Positions 35,461 through 44,739 of a DNA stretch of 64,000 nucleotides are shown one piece after another. Under the pieces are notes generated by a model that saw only the letters and a program-made list of their open reading frames with translations, did not search any database and was not told the origin of the DNA. The position numbers and the translations under genes are program-made. Numbering within the stretch: the stretch's first letter is position 1; each line of letters starts with the position of its first letter. The stretch is from Verrucomicrobiota bacterium (GTDB taxonomy: Bacteria; Verrucomicrobiota; Verrucomicrobiia; Limisphaerales; JAEYXS01), in the NCBI GenBank assembly GCA_023431185.1, contig JAEYXS010000001.1:1-64000 (forward strand), given 5' to 3'.

Positions 35461-36312
35461 ATGCCAGAAATCTTCGGCTTTGACTGTTACTCGCCCAAGG
35501 AAATCGCGGAGCGGGTGGAGAACGTGGGAGTTACCAAGGCCAGCCTGCCATTGGTGTCACAAGGGGCGCTAGGCATGCTGGCAGGCGGATTCATCGGTTT
35601 GGGTGCGATGTTCTTCACGCTGGTCGCCAGCGATGGCGGTCTGAGCTTTGCCGTCGCCCGGGTATTGGGCGGAGTGGTGTTCTCGCTCGGGCTTATTCTG
35701 GTGGTAATTGCCGGGGCCGAGTTGTTCACGGGAAACAATTTGCTGGTCATGGCCACCGTGGCGGGCCGGATTTCTCCGTCCAAGTTCGCGCAAAATCTGG
35801 TGGTGATCTATTGCGCCAACCTGATCGGAGCCATCGTCTTGGCTGGGTTGGTGGCTTTATCGGAATACTGGCAGATGAACGACGCTGCGGTAGGCAAGAC
35901 GGCGGTAAGCATCGCAGCGATGAAGTGTACGGTGCCGTTCGGCAAGGCTTTCTTCAAGGGTGTGCTTTGCAATGTGCTGGTATGCCTCGCTGTCTGGCTC
36001 GCCATGGCGGGGCGCACGGTCACGGACAAGATACTGGCCATCGTCTTTCCCATCAGCGCATTCGTGGCCTGCGGTTTCGAGCATAGCGTGGCGAACATGT
36101 ATTTCATCCCGCTCGGGATTTTTCTCAAGGCGCAGGTGATCAGCCCCGGCACCGTGGATCTGAGCGTGCTCAATTGGACCGGGTTGGCCCATAACCTGAT
36201 ACCAGTCACTTTGGGAAACCTGATGGGCGGTGCAGGCATGGTGGGACTCGTGTATTGGGTCATCTACCGCCGTCACAGCGTCAGTAATCCGCCGGCCGTA
36301 ACGTCTAAATGA
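35461..36312 (+). CDS. focA: Formate/nitrite transporter (FocA/NirC family)
   Basis: A 283-residue pentameric inner-membrane channel protein with six membrane segments. The family signatures are visible: AGGFIGLGAMFF near residue 41, GAELFTGNNLLVMA near 84, GVLCNVLVCLAVWLA near 167, and GFEHSVANMYFIPLG near 206 with the pore histidine. The gene follows the formate dehydrogenase by four bases, so formate rather than nitrite is the likely substrate; it would import formate for the enzyme or release it under fermentation. Confidence 0.92.
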   Translation: MPEIFGFDCYSPKEIAERVENVGVTKASLPLVSQGALGMLAGGFIGLGAMFFTLVASDGGLSFAVARVLGGVVFSLGLILVVIAGAELFTGNNLLVMATVAGRISPSKFAQNLVVIYCANLIGAIVLAGLVALSEYWQMNDAAVGKTAVSIAAMKCTVPFGKAFFKGVLCNVLVCLAVWLAMAGRTVTDKILAIVFPISAFVACGFEHSVANMYFIPLGIFLKAQVISPGTVDLSVLNWTGLAHNLIPVTLGNLMGGAGMVGLVYWVIYRRHSVSNPPAVTSK

Positions 36313-36353
36313 GGCGTTTATCGGAACCCTGGATGAGAAGTCTTATCCGGCCG

Positions 36354-36935
36354 TTACTTTTTCCGATCGGCTGAACCGGGACTCGATTCGCTTTCGTCCT
36401 CGGAGTCTTGATCTTCGGAGGCAAACGACAGAAGGCCGTCATTTCGTGCCGTTGCAGCGGGGTTAAGCCGGATGGAATGCAGCAGCTTTTCCGCTTCCAG
36501 CCGTTGCGCCACTTCCATGGTGAAACGGGTCCAAGGCACTGCCTTGAGGCGTAAGTCCGGAATCATTTTTCCGGTTTCTTCGCAAAGGCCGTAAGTTCCC
36601 CGGTGTATCCTTTCCAAAGCCTGGTTCACTTCGTAAAGGGCCTCATGCTGGGCGGATAGCTGGGTCAGGGCCAGATCATGATCAAACTCATCGGTGGCGC
36701 TGTCCGCTTCATCCATGCTGTGAGGTTCCAAGGGCTGGGCGACCGCTTGTGCCACTCCACGCTGTTGCTGTAACAGTCGCTCCTGCAGTTTCAGGAGCAC
36801 GCGATGATGCCAGCGCCATTGGGCGGGAACGGAGAGCGGCGCGGGGGCGGTTTCCGCATGCTGGCCGCGAGAGCTGACTTGCCGGGCCGGTCCGCCAGTG
36901 GATCCTTGGGTATCTAACGGTGCCTTGGCTTGCAT
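36354..36935 (-). CDS. DksA/TraR-like protein lacking the full zinc site
   Basis: A 193-residue acidic protein. Residues 50-130 form a helical hairpin, and ALERIHRGTYGLCEETGKMIPDLRLKAVP (about 108-136) has the DksA zinc-finger layout. Only the first cysteine remains; the second is Thr and the C-terminal CxxC is replaced by FTME. Zinc-free DksA paralogs with Cys/Thr are known in other bacteria (for example DksA2). A role in RNA polymerase control is therefore possible. The C-terminal tail is rich in Ser, Asp and Glu. It is convergent with focA, 41 nt apart. Confidence 0.75.
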   Translation of the reverse strand: MQAKAPLDTQGSTGGPARQVSSRGQHAETAPAPLSVPAQWRWHHRVLLKLQERLLQQQRGVAQAVAQPLEPHSMDEADSATDEFDHDLALTQLSAQHEALYEVNQALERIHRGTYGLCEETGKMIPDLRLKAVPWTRFTMEVAQRLEAEKLLHSIRLNPAATARNDGLLSFASEDQDSEDESESSPGSADRKK

Positions 36936-37154
36936 AAAAGTTGGCTGTGGTTGGTGGATGTCGCTTGGGAAATATTCTTTCGCATCTGTTCAGCGGCTAC
37001 GCTGGATTTGTTATAGAGTAACCGCTGGTTGCATGAAGCCGGCCTTCTCCAGAGGCGCGCCGAAGAAGTCAAGTTACCGGGTCCCTTTCGTGGAACGGTT
37101 CAGGGCAGTGATCGTGAGCAAGCGGCGGAACTTTCAACCAGTCTCCGGGGTAGT

Positions 37155-37808
37155 TCAATTGGGAGCGGAAAACCCGCGGGAACGTGCGAGCAATTCGCGG
37201 ACCTCCTCATCAGTTGTCTGGGAGAAATCCTCGTACCACTGACCGACGGCAGTGAAACTGGCCGGGGTCATCACCGTTACCAGTTCATCAACTTCCTTAC
37301 GCAGTTCTCTGGCGGTGGACAAGGCAACGACCGGGGCCGCCACCACGATGCGGGCTGGTTCCAGTTGGCGTAACGCCATGACGGCGGCGCGCATGGTGGA
37401 GCCGGTGGCGATGCCGTCATCAACGAGAATCAGGACGCGCCCTTGAATTTCCGGGGCAGGACGTTCGCCACGATAGAGATTTTCGCGGCGTTCCAGTTCG
37501 CGCAGTTCCCGGGTGGCCACGGACTCGATCGCAGCATCCGAAATTCCCAATCCTTCAACCACGTTCCCGTTGAGTACGCGCACGCCACCGCTGGCGATGG
37601 CACCCATCGCCAGTTCTTCCTGGCCGGGAACCCCGAGCTTGCGCACAACGAAAACATCAAGCGGGGCCTGCAATGCCCGGGCTACTTCATGGCCCACCGG
37701 CACGCCGCCACGAGGCAGCGCCAGCACCACGATGCCAGGTCGTTGGGAGTAATTGGAGAGGCGTTGGGCCAACACTTGCCCCGCCTCACGGCGATCACGA
37801 AATTGCAT
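37155..37808 (-). CDS. Phosphoribosyltransferase family protein
   Basis: A 217-residue protein with a PRTase fold; the PRPP-binding motif is VLILVDDGIATGSTM near residue 121. The segment VVLALPRGGVPVGHEVAR near 24 and FVVRKLGVPGQEELAMGAIA near 51 are typical of a PRTase group often found with PEP synthase, acyl-CoA synthetase and stress proteins in low-oxygen gene islands; specific nucleobase unknown. The ATG at 37808 is favoured over 37919, whose extra 37 residues are basic and atypical. It lies 219 nt upstream of the DksA-like gene, on the same strand. Confidence 0.82.
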   Translation of the reverse strand: MQFRDRREAGQVLAQRLSNYSQRPGIVVLALPRGGVPVGHEVARALQAPLDVFVVRKLGVPGQEELAMGAIASGGVRVLNGNVVEGLGISDAAIESVATRELRELERRENLYRGERPAPEIQGRVLILVDDGIATGSTMRAAVMALRQLEPARIVVAAPVVALSTARELRKEVDELVTVMTPASFTAVGQWYEDFSQTTDEEVRELLARSRGFSAPN

Positions 37809-38059
37809 TATCACAACGCGTCTTTCCTTTGGCTGGGCTAGAATCCAGCCCGGCATCCTGCCACCGGCTTGGTTTCTGCATCCTTTTGCAGCCTCTTGCC
37901 TTAACTGTCTCCTAGCCAACCGGACGCCGGCAGGCTGCCCGAAACTTGGTGAATATGTGCCGCCGTTTGCAGCCAGTCATGACTTTCAGTCAGGAGTCGT
38001 CACGGCTAAATGCTGCTTAAGGGGAGAAACCGCAGAGGATATTGAATTCTGGAAGAAAG

Positions 38060-38144
38060 TGGTGCCGGTGAAGGGACTTGAACCCCTAAGCCTTTGGGGC
38101 GGTTGATTTTGAGTCAACTGCGTCTGCCATTCCGCCACACCGGC
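38060..38144 (-). tRNA. tRNA-Leu (anticodon CAA)
   Basis: An 85-nt leucine tRNA. The acceptor stem GCCGGTG/CACCGGC is closed by A and an encoded CCA (38060-38062); the anticodon stem GTTGA/TCAAC holds loop CTCAAAA, giving CAA, which reads UUG. The long variable arm (GCCCCAAAGGC) and GGTTCAAGTCC T-loop are as expected for a class II tRNA. Confidence 0.96.
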
Positions 38145-38224
38145 ACAACCACTAGGACCGGATTTTTGGCAGAAGGACCAGCGGGTGTCAAAAGGAAACG
38201 GAAAAACAGTAACTATTCCGAAAC

Positions 38225-38722
38225 CTAACTGGATAAATCCTCATTCCCAAAATTGGGGGCAAAGATGTTGATACAACCACCGATGATCTTCCAGATGCCC
38301 CACAGCCCCAAGGCCACGGTCAGCATGAGCAGCTTGAAGGGAACATAACCCATACGGGAGCAGACAAGGTAGAAGATGACCGGAGAGGCTGCCATCGCGC
38401 CGCCCATGGCCAGTTTGCGGATGCCTTCGGCCCGCATGTTGGCCGCCCGCTCTTGCTTGAGGGATTCCATCGTCGTCGTCGCCTCCGGGCCGCTCAAGCC
38501 TTGCAACTGGAGGAAGGCGAAGACGTTTTCAGGAGATTCACCCCAGGTCATCTTGGCCCGGGCTTCGTTTTCGATACGTTCGAGGTTTTCTGGTTCCACG
38601 GTGTACTCCTTTCTTTCCAAGCGTGAGGCCGGCGATGGCCGGGACGCATCAGATTTCTGGTTAGCGAAGGTGGCAAACAGTGGTAGAAAGACAAGCGTGA
38701 GCATCAGTGCCCGAGCGAACAT
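38225..38722 (-). CDS. Hypothetical membrane protein
   Basis: A 165-residue protein with an N-terminal signal or anchor (ALMLTLVFLPLFATFA, about 5-20), a helical acidic middle (VEPENLERIENEARAKM), and two membrane segments near residues 105-125 and 130-152 before a short end. The middle part resembles a small helical repeat. No family recognised. The preceding 220 nt form a divergent spacer shared with the PSD1 gene. Confidence 0.65.
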   Translation of the reverse strand: MFARALMLTLVFLPLFATFANQKSDASRPSPASRLERKEYTVEPENLERIENEARAKMTWGESPENVFAFLQLQGLSGPEATTTMESLKQERAANMRAEGIRKLAMGGAMAASPVIFYLVCSRMGYVPFKLLMLTVALGLWGIWKIIGGCINIFAPNFGNEDLSS

Positions 38723-38942
38723 CGCGAGGTGCCGACTGGAAGCATGGCCGCACGAATCGCGTGCTTCGTCGCTCCCCCCGCTTTAACTCTTCGGCAATGG
38801 AGTATAGGTCGCACCCAAGCAAGCTGCAGGATCTGGTTGTGGTTTGGGGCAAAATGCATTCTTTGATTGGAAATCAGAAACTTACATCGCGCACGGGAGA
38901 TTCTTCCATTGGACGATTGATAAGCTGTGCTAGGATTCTCCT

Positions 38943-41900
38943 GTGACCACACCTTTCTCTAAATTGTTGGGGTTGATGCTGCTGGGCTGGCTGTCCGCAG
39001 GAAGCGCGCAGGCGGCCAGTGCGGCGAAGGTGGATTTTCAAAGGGATGTGCGGCCCATTCTCTCGGGCACCTGCTTCAAATGCCACGGGCCGGATGAGGC
39101 CACGCGCAAGGGCGGCCTGCGGCTGGATATCCGCGAGGAGGCGCTGAAGCCGGCGAAATCGGGCGAGCGGGCCATCGTGCCGAAAAATCCCAAGGCGAGC
39201 GAACTGGTCGCGCGGGTCTTCACGACGGATGAGGATGACGTGATGCCGCCGCCTTCGGCGAAGCATCCGCTGACGGAGGCGCAAAAGGAAACGCTGCGGA
39301 GCTGGGTGGAGCAAGGCGCGGAGTATCAGCCGCACTGGGCCTTTGCCGCACCAAAGCAGGCTCCCCTGCCCCGCGTGAAGACTCGCAAGTGGCCGGTGAA
39401 TGGTATCGACCATTTCGTGCTCGCCCGGCTGGAGCAGGAGAAGTTGAAGCCGTCCAAGGAAGCGGACCGTTACACGCTCATCCGGCGGGTGTATCTGGAC
39501 CTCATCGGCATGCCGCCCACGCCGGAGCAGGTGCAGGCGTTCCTCAATGACAAGTCGCCCAAGGCCTACGAGAAGGTGGTGGATGAACTGCTGGCCTCGC
39601 CGCATTACGGCGAGCGCTGGGCGCGGCGCTGGTTGGACCTGGCGCGTTACGCGGACACGAACGGTTATGAGAAGGACCGGCCGCGATCGATCTGGCCGTA
39701 TCGCGACTGGGTGATCAGCGCCTTGAACATGGATATGCCATTCGACCAGTTCAGCATCGAACAGCTCGCGGGCGATCTGCTGCCAAAGCCGACGATGGAT
39801 CAACTGGTGGCGACGGGGTTTCATCGCAACACGATGTTGAACGAGGAAGGCGGCATCGATCCGCTGGAATTCCGCTATTACGCGATGGTGGATCGCGTGG
39901 CGACGACCGGCACGACGTGGCTGGGATTGACGGTCGGCTGCGCGCAGTGTCACACGCACAAGTACGATCCCATCACGCATACGGAGTATTTCCAGATGTT
40001 CGCCTTCCTGAACAACGCGAACGAACCAGAGCAGGATCTGCCGGACCCGAAGATCACAGAGCAACGGCGCGAGCACGCGGCGAAGCTGGCGAAGATGATC
40101 GCGGGACTGGCGGAGAAGTTCCCGGTGACGAATGCGCCGGCGCAGGATACGCGGCCAGTCGAAGTGAAGCGGGCGGAGCTGATCGAGAAAGGTTTCGCCG
40201 AGTGGCTTAAGCAAGAGCAAGCGCGCACGGTGGCGTGGCAAGTGTTGAAGCCGCAGGCGCTGAAGGCGAACCTGGCATTGCTCACACCGCAGGCGGATGA
40301 CTCGATCTTCGCGACGGGGGACCAGTCCAAGAGCGACACTTACGAGATCACCTACAAGCTGCCGAAGGGCACGACGGCGTTGCGGCTGGAAGCGATACCG
40401 GATGACCGGTTGCCGGAGCATGGGCCGGGAGCGACCTATTATGAAGGGCCGCGCGGCGATTTCTTCCTAAGCGAATTCACGGCCACCACCAAAGGCGCGA
40501 AGCTGAAGTTCAGCGATGCCACACACAGTTTCGGCAAGCCGGGCATCGGGCGCGGCACGGCGACGGCGAAGAACTGCATCGACGGGGATCAACAATCCGG
40601 CTGGTCGGTGAATGGAGGCCAGGGCGAGCGGCATGTGGCGGTGTTCAATCTCGAACAGCCGTTGGCAGAAGCGGGTGAAGTGACCATCGGCATGTTGTTC
40701 GAGAAACATTATGCGGCACCGTTGGGACGGTTCCGCATCTCGGCCACGACGGCACCGGGCAAGGCGGAAGCGCGGGATTTCGCGGAGAACCTGGAGGCAT
40801 TGCTCGCCAAGAGCGAGTGGAGCCAGACGGAGCGGGAGAGCCTGCGGCAATTGTATCTGCTGAACGCGCCGGAGCTGGCGGCACAACGCGCGGAGATCGA
40901 CAAGGTGCGGCGGGCGGAGCCGGAATATCCGACGACACTGGTGATGCGGGAACGGCCACCGGAGAATTCCCGCAAGACGTTCCGGCATCATCGCGGCGAG
41001 TTCCTGCAAGCGAAGGAAGAAGTGCGACCGGGCGTGTTCGAGGTGTTGCATGATGCGCCGAAAGGACAGGCGTTGAACCGATTGACCTTTGCGCGCTGGC
41101 TGGTCTCGCCGGAGAATCCGCTCGTCGGGCGCGTGACGGTGAACCGGCATTGGGCGGCATTCTTTGGGCGCGGACTGGTGCGCACGACGGAAGATTTTGG
41201 CTTCCAAGGCGAGCTGCCGAGCCACCCTGCCCTGCTGGACTGGCTGGCGGTAGAGTTCGTGAAGCAAGGCTGGTCCATGAAGAAACTGCACCGGCTCATC
41301 GTGATGAGCGCGACCTACCGGCAGGACTCGACGGTGACGCCGCAACTCCTCGCGAAGGATGCAGAGAACAAACTGTATGCGCGCGGACCACGCGTGCGAT
41401 TGGAAGCGGAGCAGATCCGGGATTCGGTGCTGAAGGCGGCGGGCTTGCTCTCACCGAAGCTCGGCGGGCCGAGCGTGTATCCACCGCAACCGGCGAGCAT
41501 CACGTCCGAAGGCACCTACGGGAAACTCGCCTGGGCGACGAGCGAGGGCGAGGACCGTTACCGGCGCGGGCTGTATACCTTCATCAAGCGCACGGCACCA
41601 TATGCGATGTTCAACACGTTCGATGCACCAAGCGGTGAGGCATGTGTGGCCCGACGCGACATCTCGAACACACCGTTGCAGGCGCTCACCTTGCTGAATG
41701 ACACGGTGTTCATCGAGGCAGCGCAAGCCTTGGGCCGCGAATGGGCGAAGGAGGAAGGCTCGGTGGATGCGAAGCTCCAGAAGCTTTTCCAGCGGTGCCT
41801 GACGCGACCAGCCACGAAGGACGAAATCGTGCGATTGAAGGGTTTTTATGAAGCGCAACGCGCGCGATTGGAGTCCAAAGAATTGAACGCGGCGGAATTG

Positions 41901-41993
41901 AGCGGGAGCAAAGATGGGACATTGGAGCAAGCGGCGTGGACGATTGTCGCGCGGGCCTTGCTGAATCTCGATGAAATGGTGACGAAGAGCTAA
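38943..41993 (+). CDS. PSD1 / cytochrome-type DUF1549-DUF1553 protein
   Basis: A 1016-residue secreted protein of the Planctomycete/Verrucomicrobia family. Signal peptide (to about residue 27); heme motif CFKCHG (Cys44, Cys47, His48) in the PSCyt1 domain; then the PSCyt2/DUF1549 domain (VNGIDHFVLARLEQE near 153, HYGERWARRWLDLARYADTNG near 221) and C-terminal PSD1/DUF1553 domain (NRHWAAFFGRGLVRT near 732, TYRQDSTVTP near 785). Its start is GTG at 38943. The next gene encodes the DUF1501 partner four bases downstream. These pairs are thought to act in extracellular polymer or sulfatase-linked metabolism, though none is biochemically defined. Confidence 0.93.
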   Translation: MTTPFSKLLGLMLLGWLSAGSAQAASAAKVDFQRDVRPILSGTCFKCHGPDEATRKGGLRLDIREEALKPAKSGERAIVPKNPKASELVARVFTTDEDDVMPPPSAKHPLTEAQKETLRSWVEQGAEYQPHWAFAAPKQAPLPRVKTRKWPVNGIDHFVLARLEQEKLKPSKEADRYTLIRRVYLDLIGMPPTPEQVQAFLNDKSPKAYEKVVDELLASPHYGERWARRWLDLARYADTNGYEKDRPRSIWPYRDWVISALNMDMPFDQFSIEQLAGDLLPKPTMDQLVATGFHRNTMLNEEGGIDPLEFRYYAMVDRVATTGTTWLGLTVGCAQCHTHKYDPITHTEYFQMFAFLNNANEPEQDLPDPKITEQRREHAAKLAKMIAGLAEKFPVTNAPAQDTRPVEVKRAELIEKGFAEWLKQEQARTVAWQVLKPQALKANLALLTPQADDSIFATGDQSKSDTYEITYKLPKGTTALRLEAIPDDRLPEHGPGATYYEGPRGDFFLSEFTATTKGAKLKFSDATHSFGKPGIGRGTATAKNCIDGDQQSGWSVNGGQGERHVAVFNLEQPLAEAGEVTIGMLFEKHYAAPLGRFRISATTAPGKAEARDFAENLEALLAKSEWSQTERESLRQLYLLNAPELAAQRAEIDKVRRAEPEYPTTLVMRERPPENSRKTFRHHRGEFLQAKEEVRPGVFEVLHDAPKGQALNRLTFARWLVSPENPLVGRVTVNRHWAAFFGRGLVRTTEDFGFQGELPSHPALLDWLAVEFVKQGWSMKKLHRLIVMSATYRQDSTVTPQLLAKDAENKLYARGPRVRLEAEQIRDSVLKAAGLLSPKLGGPSVYPPQPASITSEGTYGKLAWATSEGEDRYRRGLYTFIKRTAPYAMFNTFDAPSGEACVARRDISNTPLQALTLLNDTVFIEAAQALGREWAKEEGSVDAKLQKLFQRCLTRPATKDEIVRLKGFYEAQRARLESKELNAAELSGSKDGTLEQAAWTIVARALLNLDEMVTKS

Positions 41994-41997
41994 AGCC

Positions 41998-43455
41998 ATG
42001 AATTGCCAATCTTACTTACAGCGGCATGAGCATCCGGAACTGGTGTCGCGCCGGTGGTTTTTCAAGGAATGCGGCGTGGGCCTGGGTAAGCTGGCGCTGG
42101 CCGGATTGCTGACGAATGCGTTCGCGCGGAATGCCTCGGCACAACAAGCGGCAACGAATCCGATGGCGCCGAAGCAGCCGCACTACAAGCCGAAGGCGAA
42201 ACGGGTCATCCACCTGTTCATGGCGGGGGCACCGAGCCAGCTCGATCTGTTCGATTACAAGCCGAAGCTGGTGGAGTTCGAGGGCAAGCCGATCCCGCCG
42301 GAGATCATCGGCGGGCAGCGGTATGCGTTCATCCGGCCGGATGCCGCGGTAATGGCGCCACGGTTCAAATTCGCGAAACACGGTCAATCGGGCGCGGAGA
42401 TCTCCGAGGCGTTGCCGCATCTCAGCAAGATTGTGGACGACATCTGCCTGGTGAAATCGGTGCATACGGACCAGTTTAATCATGCGCCCGCGCAGATTTT
42501 TCTGAACACAGGTTTCTCACAACCGGGGCGGCCGAGTCTGGGTTCATGGGTCACATACGGGCTGGGTTCGGAGAGCCAAGACCTGCCCGCTTACGTGGTG
42601 ATGTCCACGGGCAGCGGCATCAGCGGCGGCTCGGCGAACTGGTCGAGCGGGTTCCTGCCGACGGTCTATACGGGTGTGCGTTTTCGCAATGAAGGTGACC
42701 CGATCCTGAACGTGTCGAGCCCGAAGGGGGTGGATGCGAAGTTGCAACGGGACTCGCTGGATCTCGTGGCGGAGATGAACCGGAAGCGGTTGGGCACGGT
42801 GGGCGATCCGGAGATCGCGACGCGCATGGCGTCGTATGAGATGGCCTATCGGCTGCAATCGTCCGCACCGGAATTGATGGACCTGAAGGGTGAGAGCAAG
42901 GCGACGCTGGAGCGGTATGGTTGCGATCCAGACAAGCCGTCGTTCGCGCGCGCTTGTCTGCTGGCGCGGCGGATGATCGAGCGCGGCGTACGATTTGTGA
43001 ACATCTATCACGAGGGTTGGGACGCGCACAGTGATGTGGTGGGGAATCACAAGAAGAATTGCGCCGCGACGGACCAGGCTTCGGCGGCATTGGTGATGGA
43101 CCTGAAGGAACGCGGCTTGCTGGAGGACACGCTGGTGATCTGGGGCGGCGAGTTCGGACGCACACCGATGATCGAGACGAATGCGTCGCTGGGCCGCAGC
43201 ATGGGGCGGGATCATCATCCGCAGGCGTACACGATCTGGATGGCGGGTGGCGGGGTGAAAGCGGGGCTTTCTTATGGTACCACCGATGAGTTGGGCTTCC
43301 ACGTGGTGGACAAGCCGGTGCATACGCATGATTTGCAGGCGACAATCTTGCATCTGCTGGGCTTCGATCATGAGCGGCTGACCTATACGCATCAGGGGCG
43401 GCAGTTCCGGCTGACGGATGTGCATGGGCATGTGGTGAAGGGGTTGCTCGCCTGA
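41998..43455 (+). CDS. DUF1501 family protein with Tat signal
   Basis: A 485-residue protein exported by the twin-arginine route: SRRWFF with Arg18-Arg19 is followed by a hydrophobic stretch and ARNASAQ. The mature protein has the alkaline-phosphatase/sulfatase-like fold of DUF1501: KRVIHLFMAGAPSQLDLFDYKPKL near 64, VHTDQFNHAPAQIFLNTG near 155, WGGEFGRTP near 381 and GRDHHPQAYTIWMAGGGVKAG near 401, whose Asp and His residues suggest a metal site. It follows the PSD1 gene at four bases, and the two are co-transcribed. Confidence 0.93.
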   Translation: MNCQSYLQRHEHPELVSRRWFFKECGVGLGKLALAGLLTNAFARNASAQQAATNPMAPKQPHYKPKAKRVIHLFMAGAPSQLDLFDYKPKLVEFEGKPIPPEIIGGQRYAFIRPDAAVMAPRFKFAKHGQSGAEISEALPHLSKIVDDICLVKSVHTDQFNHAPAQIFLNTGFSQPGRPSLGSWVTYGLGSESQDLPAYVVMSTGSGISGGSANWSSGFLPTVYTGVRFRNEGDPILNVSSPKGVDAKLQRDSLDLVAEMNRKRLGTVGDPEIATRMASYEMAYRLQSSAPELMDLKGESKATLERYGCDPDKPSFARACLLARRMIERGVRFVNIYHEGWDAHSDVVGNHKKNCAATDQASAALVMDLKERGLLEDTLVIWGGEFGRTPMIETNASLGRSMGRDHHPQAYTIWMAGGGVKAGLSYGTTDELGFHVVDKPVHTHDLQATILHLLGFDHERLTYTHQGRQFRLTDVHGHVVKGLLA

Positions 43456-43582
43456 TGGCGAAATGACAAATGCCCAAAACCGAATGCCAAAGAAGCAATC
43501 ATCACGAATGCTCACGCATTTTTGGGAAACGCAGATTGTCATGACCCAAAATTCATTTTGAAAGATAATTGGCTTCGGCGGC

Positions 43583-43604
43583 GGCCCGCTGAGGACAGCG
43601 GGCC
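43583..43604. repeat. AGGA-loop palindrome
   Basis: A perfect 9-bp stem GGCCCGCTG/CAGCGGGCC around AGGA, followed by CTACC, matching the 105-122 copy in its loop and 3' flank. It lies 128 nt after the DUF1501 gene. Confidence 0.6.
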
Positions 43605-43659
43605 CTACCTATTCAGCTAAAGCTTGGCGCACAGGAAAACGTGAGGCATCTTCCACAGC

Positions 43660-44352
43660 GTGACGGATGTATTGTCGAAAACGTGGTTGATACTGGATTC
43701 GGGTGCAGGTGCTCCGGCGGAGAACATGGCACTGGATGAGGTGTTGCTGGAGCTGGTCGCGGAGGTGAAGCAACCGGTCCTGCGCTTTTATGGGTGGACG
43801 GAACCGGCGGCGACGTTCGGGTATTTCCAGAAGTATGCGGACGTGGAGTTGATGACGGGGTTGCGTCCCCTGCTCCGTCGGCCTACGGGTGGCGGACTGG
43901 TGCCGCATAAGAACGACTGGACGTATAGCGTCGTGTTTCCACCCGGCCACGAATGGTATCAGCTCAAGGCGGAGGAGAGTTATCAACGCGTGCATGAATG
44001 GATTCGGGATGCGTTCACGCGGCTGGGGCTGGTCACGGAGCTTTCCCCCTGCTGCCAGAAGGATATGCCCGGACAATGTTTCATCGGCGCGGAGAAGCAT
44101 GATCTGCTCAATGGCGGGAAGAAGATCGCGGGGGCGGCGCAGCGGCGGAACAAGCATGGGTTGCTCATCCAAGGGTCGGTGCAACCGCCACCGCCGAAGC
44201 TCACGCGGGCTGAGTGGCAGGAGGCGATGAAAGCGGTAGCGGAGAAGGCTTGGGAAGTGGCTTGGAGGAATTTCACGGTTGATACACGCGAGCAGGTGGC
44301 GAGGCTGGTGCGGGAGAAGTATGGGGTGGAGGGGTATAATCGGAAGCGGTGA
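43660..44352 (+). CDS. Lipoate-protein ligase A-like protein
   Basis: A 230-residue member of the biotin/lipoate ligase fold (BPL/LplA). Visible motifs are NMALDEVLLE near 24, RFYGWTEPAATFGYFQ near 42, RRPTGGGLVPHKNDWTYSVV near 70 (the ligand-binding RRxxGGG loop) and GGKKIAGAAQRRNKHGLLIQGS near 150 with the catalytic Lys. It starts with GTG at 43660. It lacks the C-terminal accessory domain of E. coli LplA, so it could be a ligase working with a partner or an octanoyl/lipoyl transferase. A lipoyl synthase gene lies 12 kb away at 56100. Confidence 0.83.
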   Translation: MTDVLSKTWLILDSGAGAPAENMALDEVLLELVAEVKQPVLRFYGWTEPAATFGYFQKYADVELMTGLRPLLRRPTGGGLVPHKNDWTYSVVFPPGHEWYQLKAEESYQRVHEWIRDAFTRLGLVTELSPCCQKDMPGQCFIGAEKHDLLNGGKKIAGAAQRRNKHGLLIQGSVQPPPPKLTRAEWQEAMKAVAEKAWEVAWRNFTVDTREQVARLVREKYGVEGYNRKR

Positions 44353-44739
44353 GGGTTGGTTAGGTGAAGGGAGGATGGCCCGCTAAAGACGCGAAGAAAC
44401 GCCAAAGGGGGAGGATTTGGTTCAGAGCGTGCGAATAGACGAGGAATGGCGGCTGGATTTGCTTTCGGATGCCTCCTTCCCCTCACCCCGGCCCTCTCCC
44501 TAGAGGGAGAGGGAGGTAACATTTCCAGTGCTGTTGCTAGTTTGGCCGCTGCTTGGCTGGCACAGGGACATTTATGGATAATGATAAGGTTTGGGCTACC
44601 TTTACGCCCTCCGATTGGCGGGAGTTGCTGTGGGCGGGACGCCCACGCTCCATCAGGGATGACGGGCTTGAACGCTGCTGGGGGTTCATTTATTGTCCGC
44701 GCGGTCTGAGACACACAGACAAGGAACTTTTTCTTTTTT
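44353..44739. other. Repeat-rich spacer
   Basis: About 390 nt without a credible gene. It contains CCCTCTCCCTAGAGGGAGAGGG at 44494-44514 (shown shortened; a dispersed palindrome known from many genomes), a 'gctaaagacgcgaagaaacgcc' type repeat at 44381, and the GGA-loop palindrome at 44630. Confidence 0.55.
44630..44646. repeat. GGA-loop palindrome
   Basis: Perfect 7-bp stem GTGGGCG/CGCCCAC around GGA, followed by GCTCC. The copy at 50812-50828 is identical. Confidence 0.65.

Noticed and set aside
38874..40421. 515-codon minus-strand frame opposite the PSD1 gene
   Set aside because: Arg/His-rich shadow; the plus strand has the CxxCH motif and family domains.
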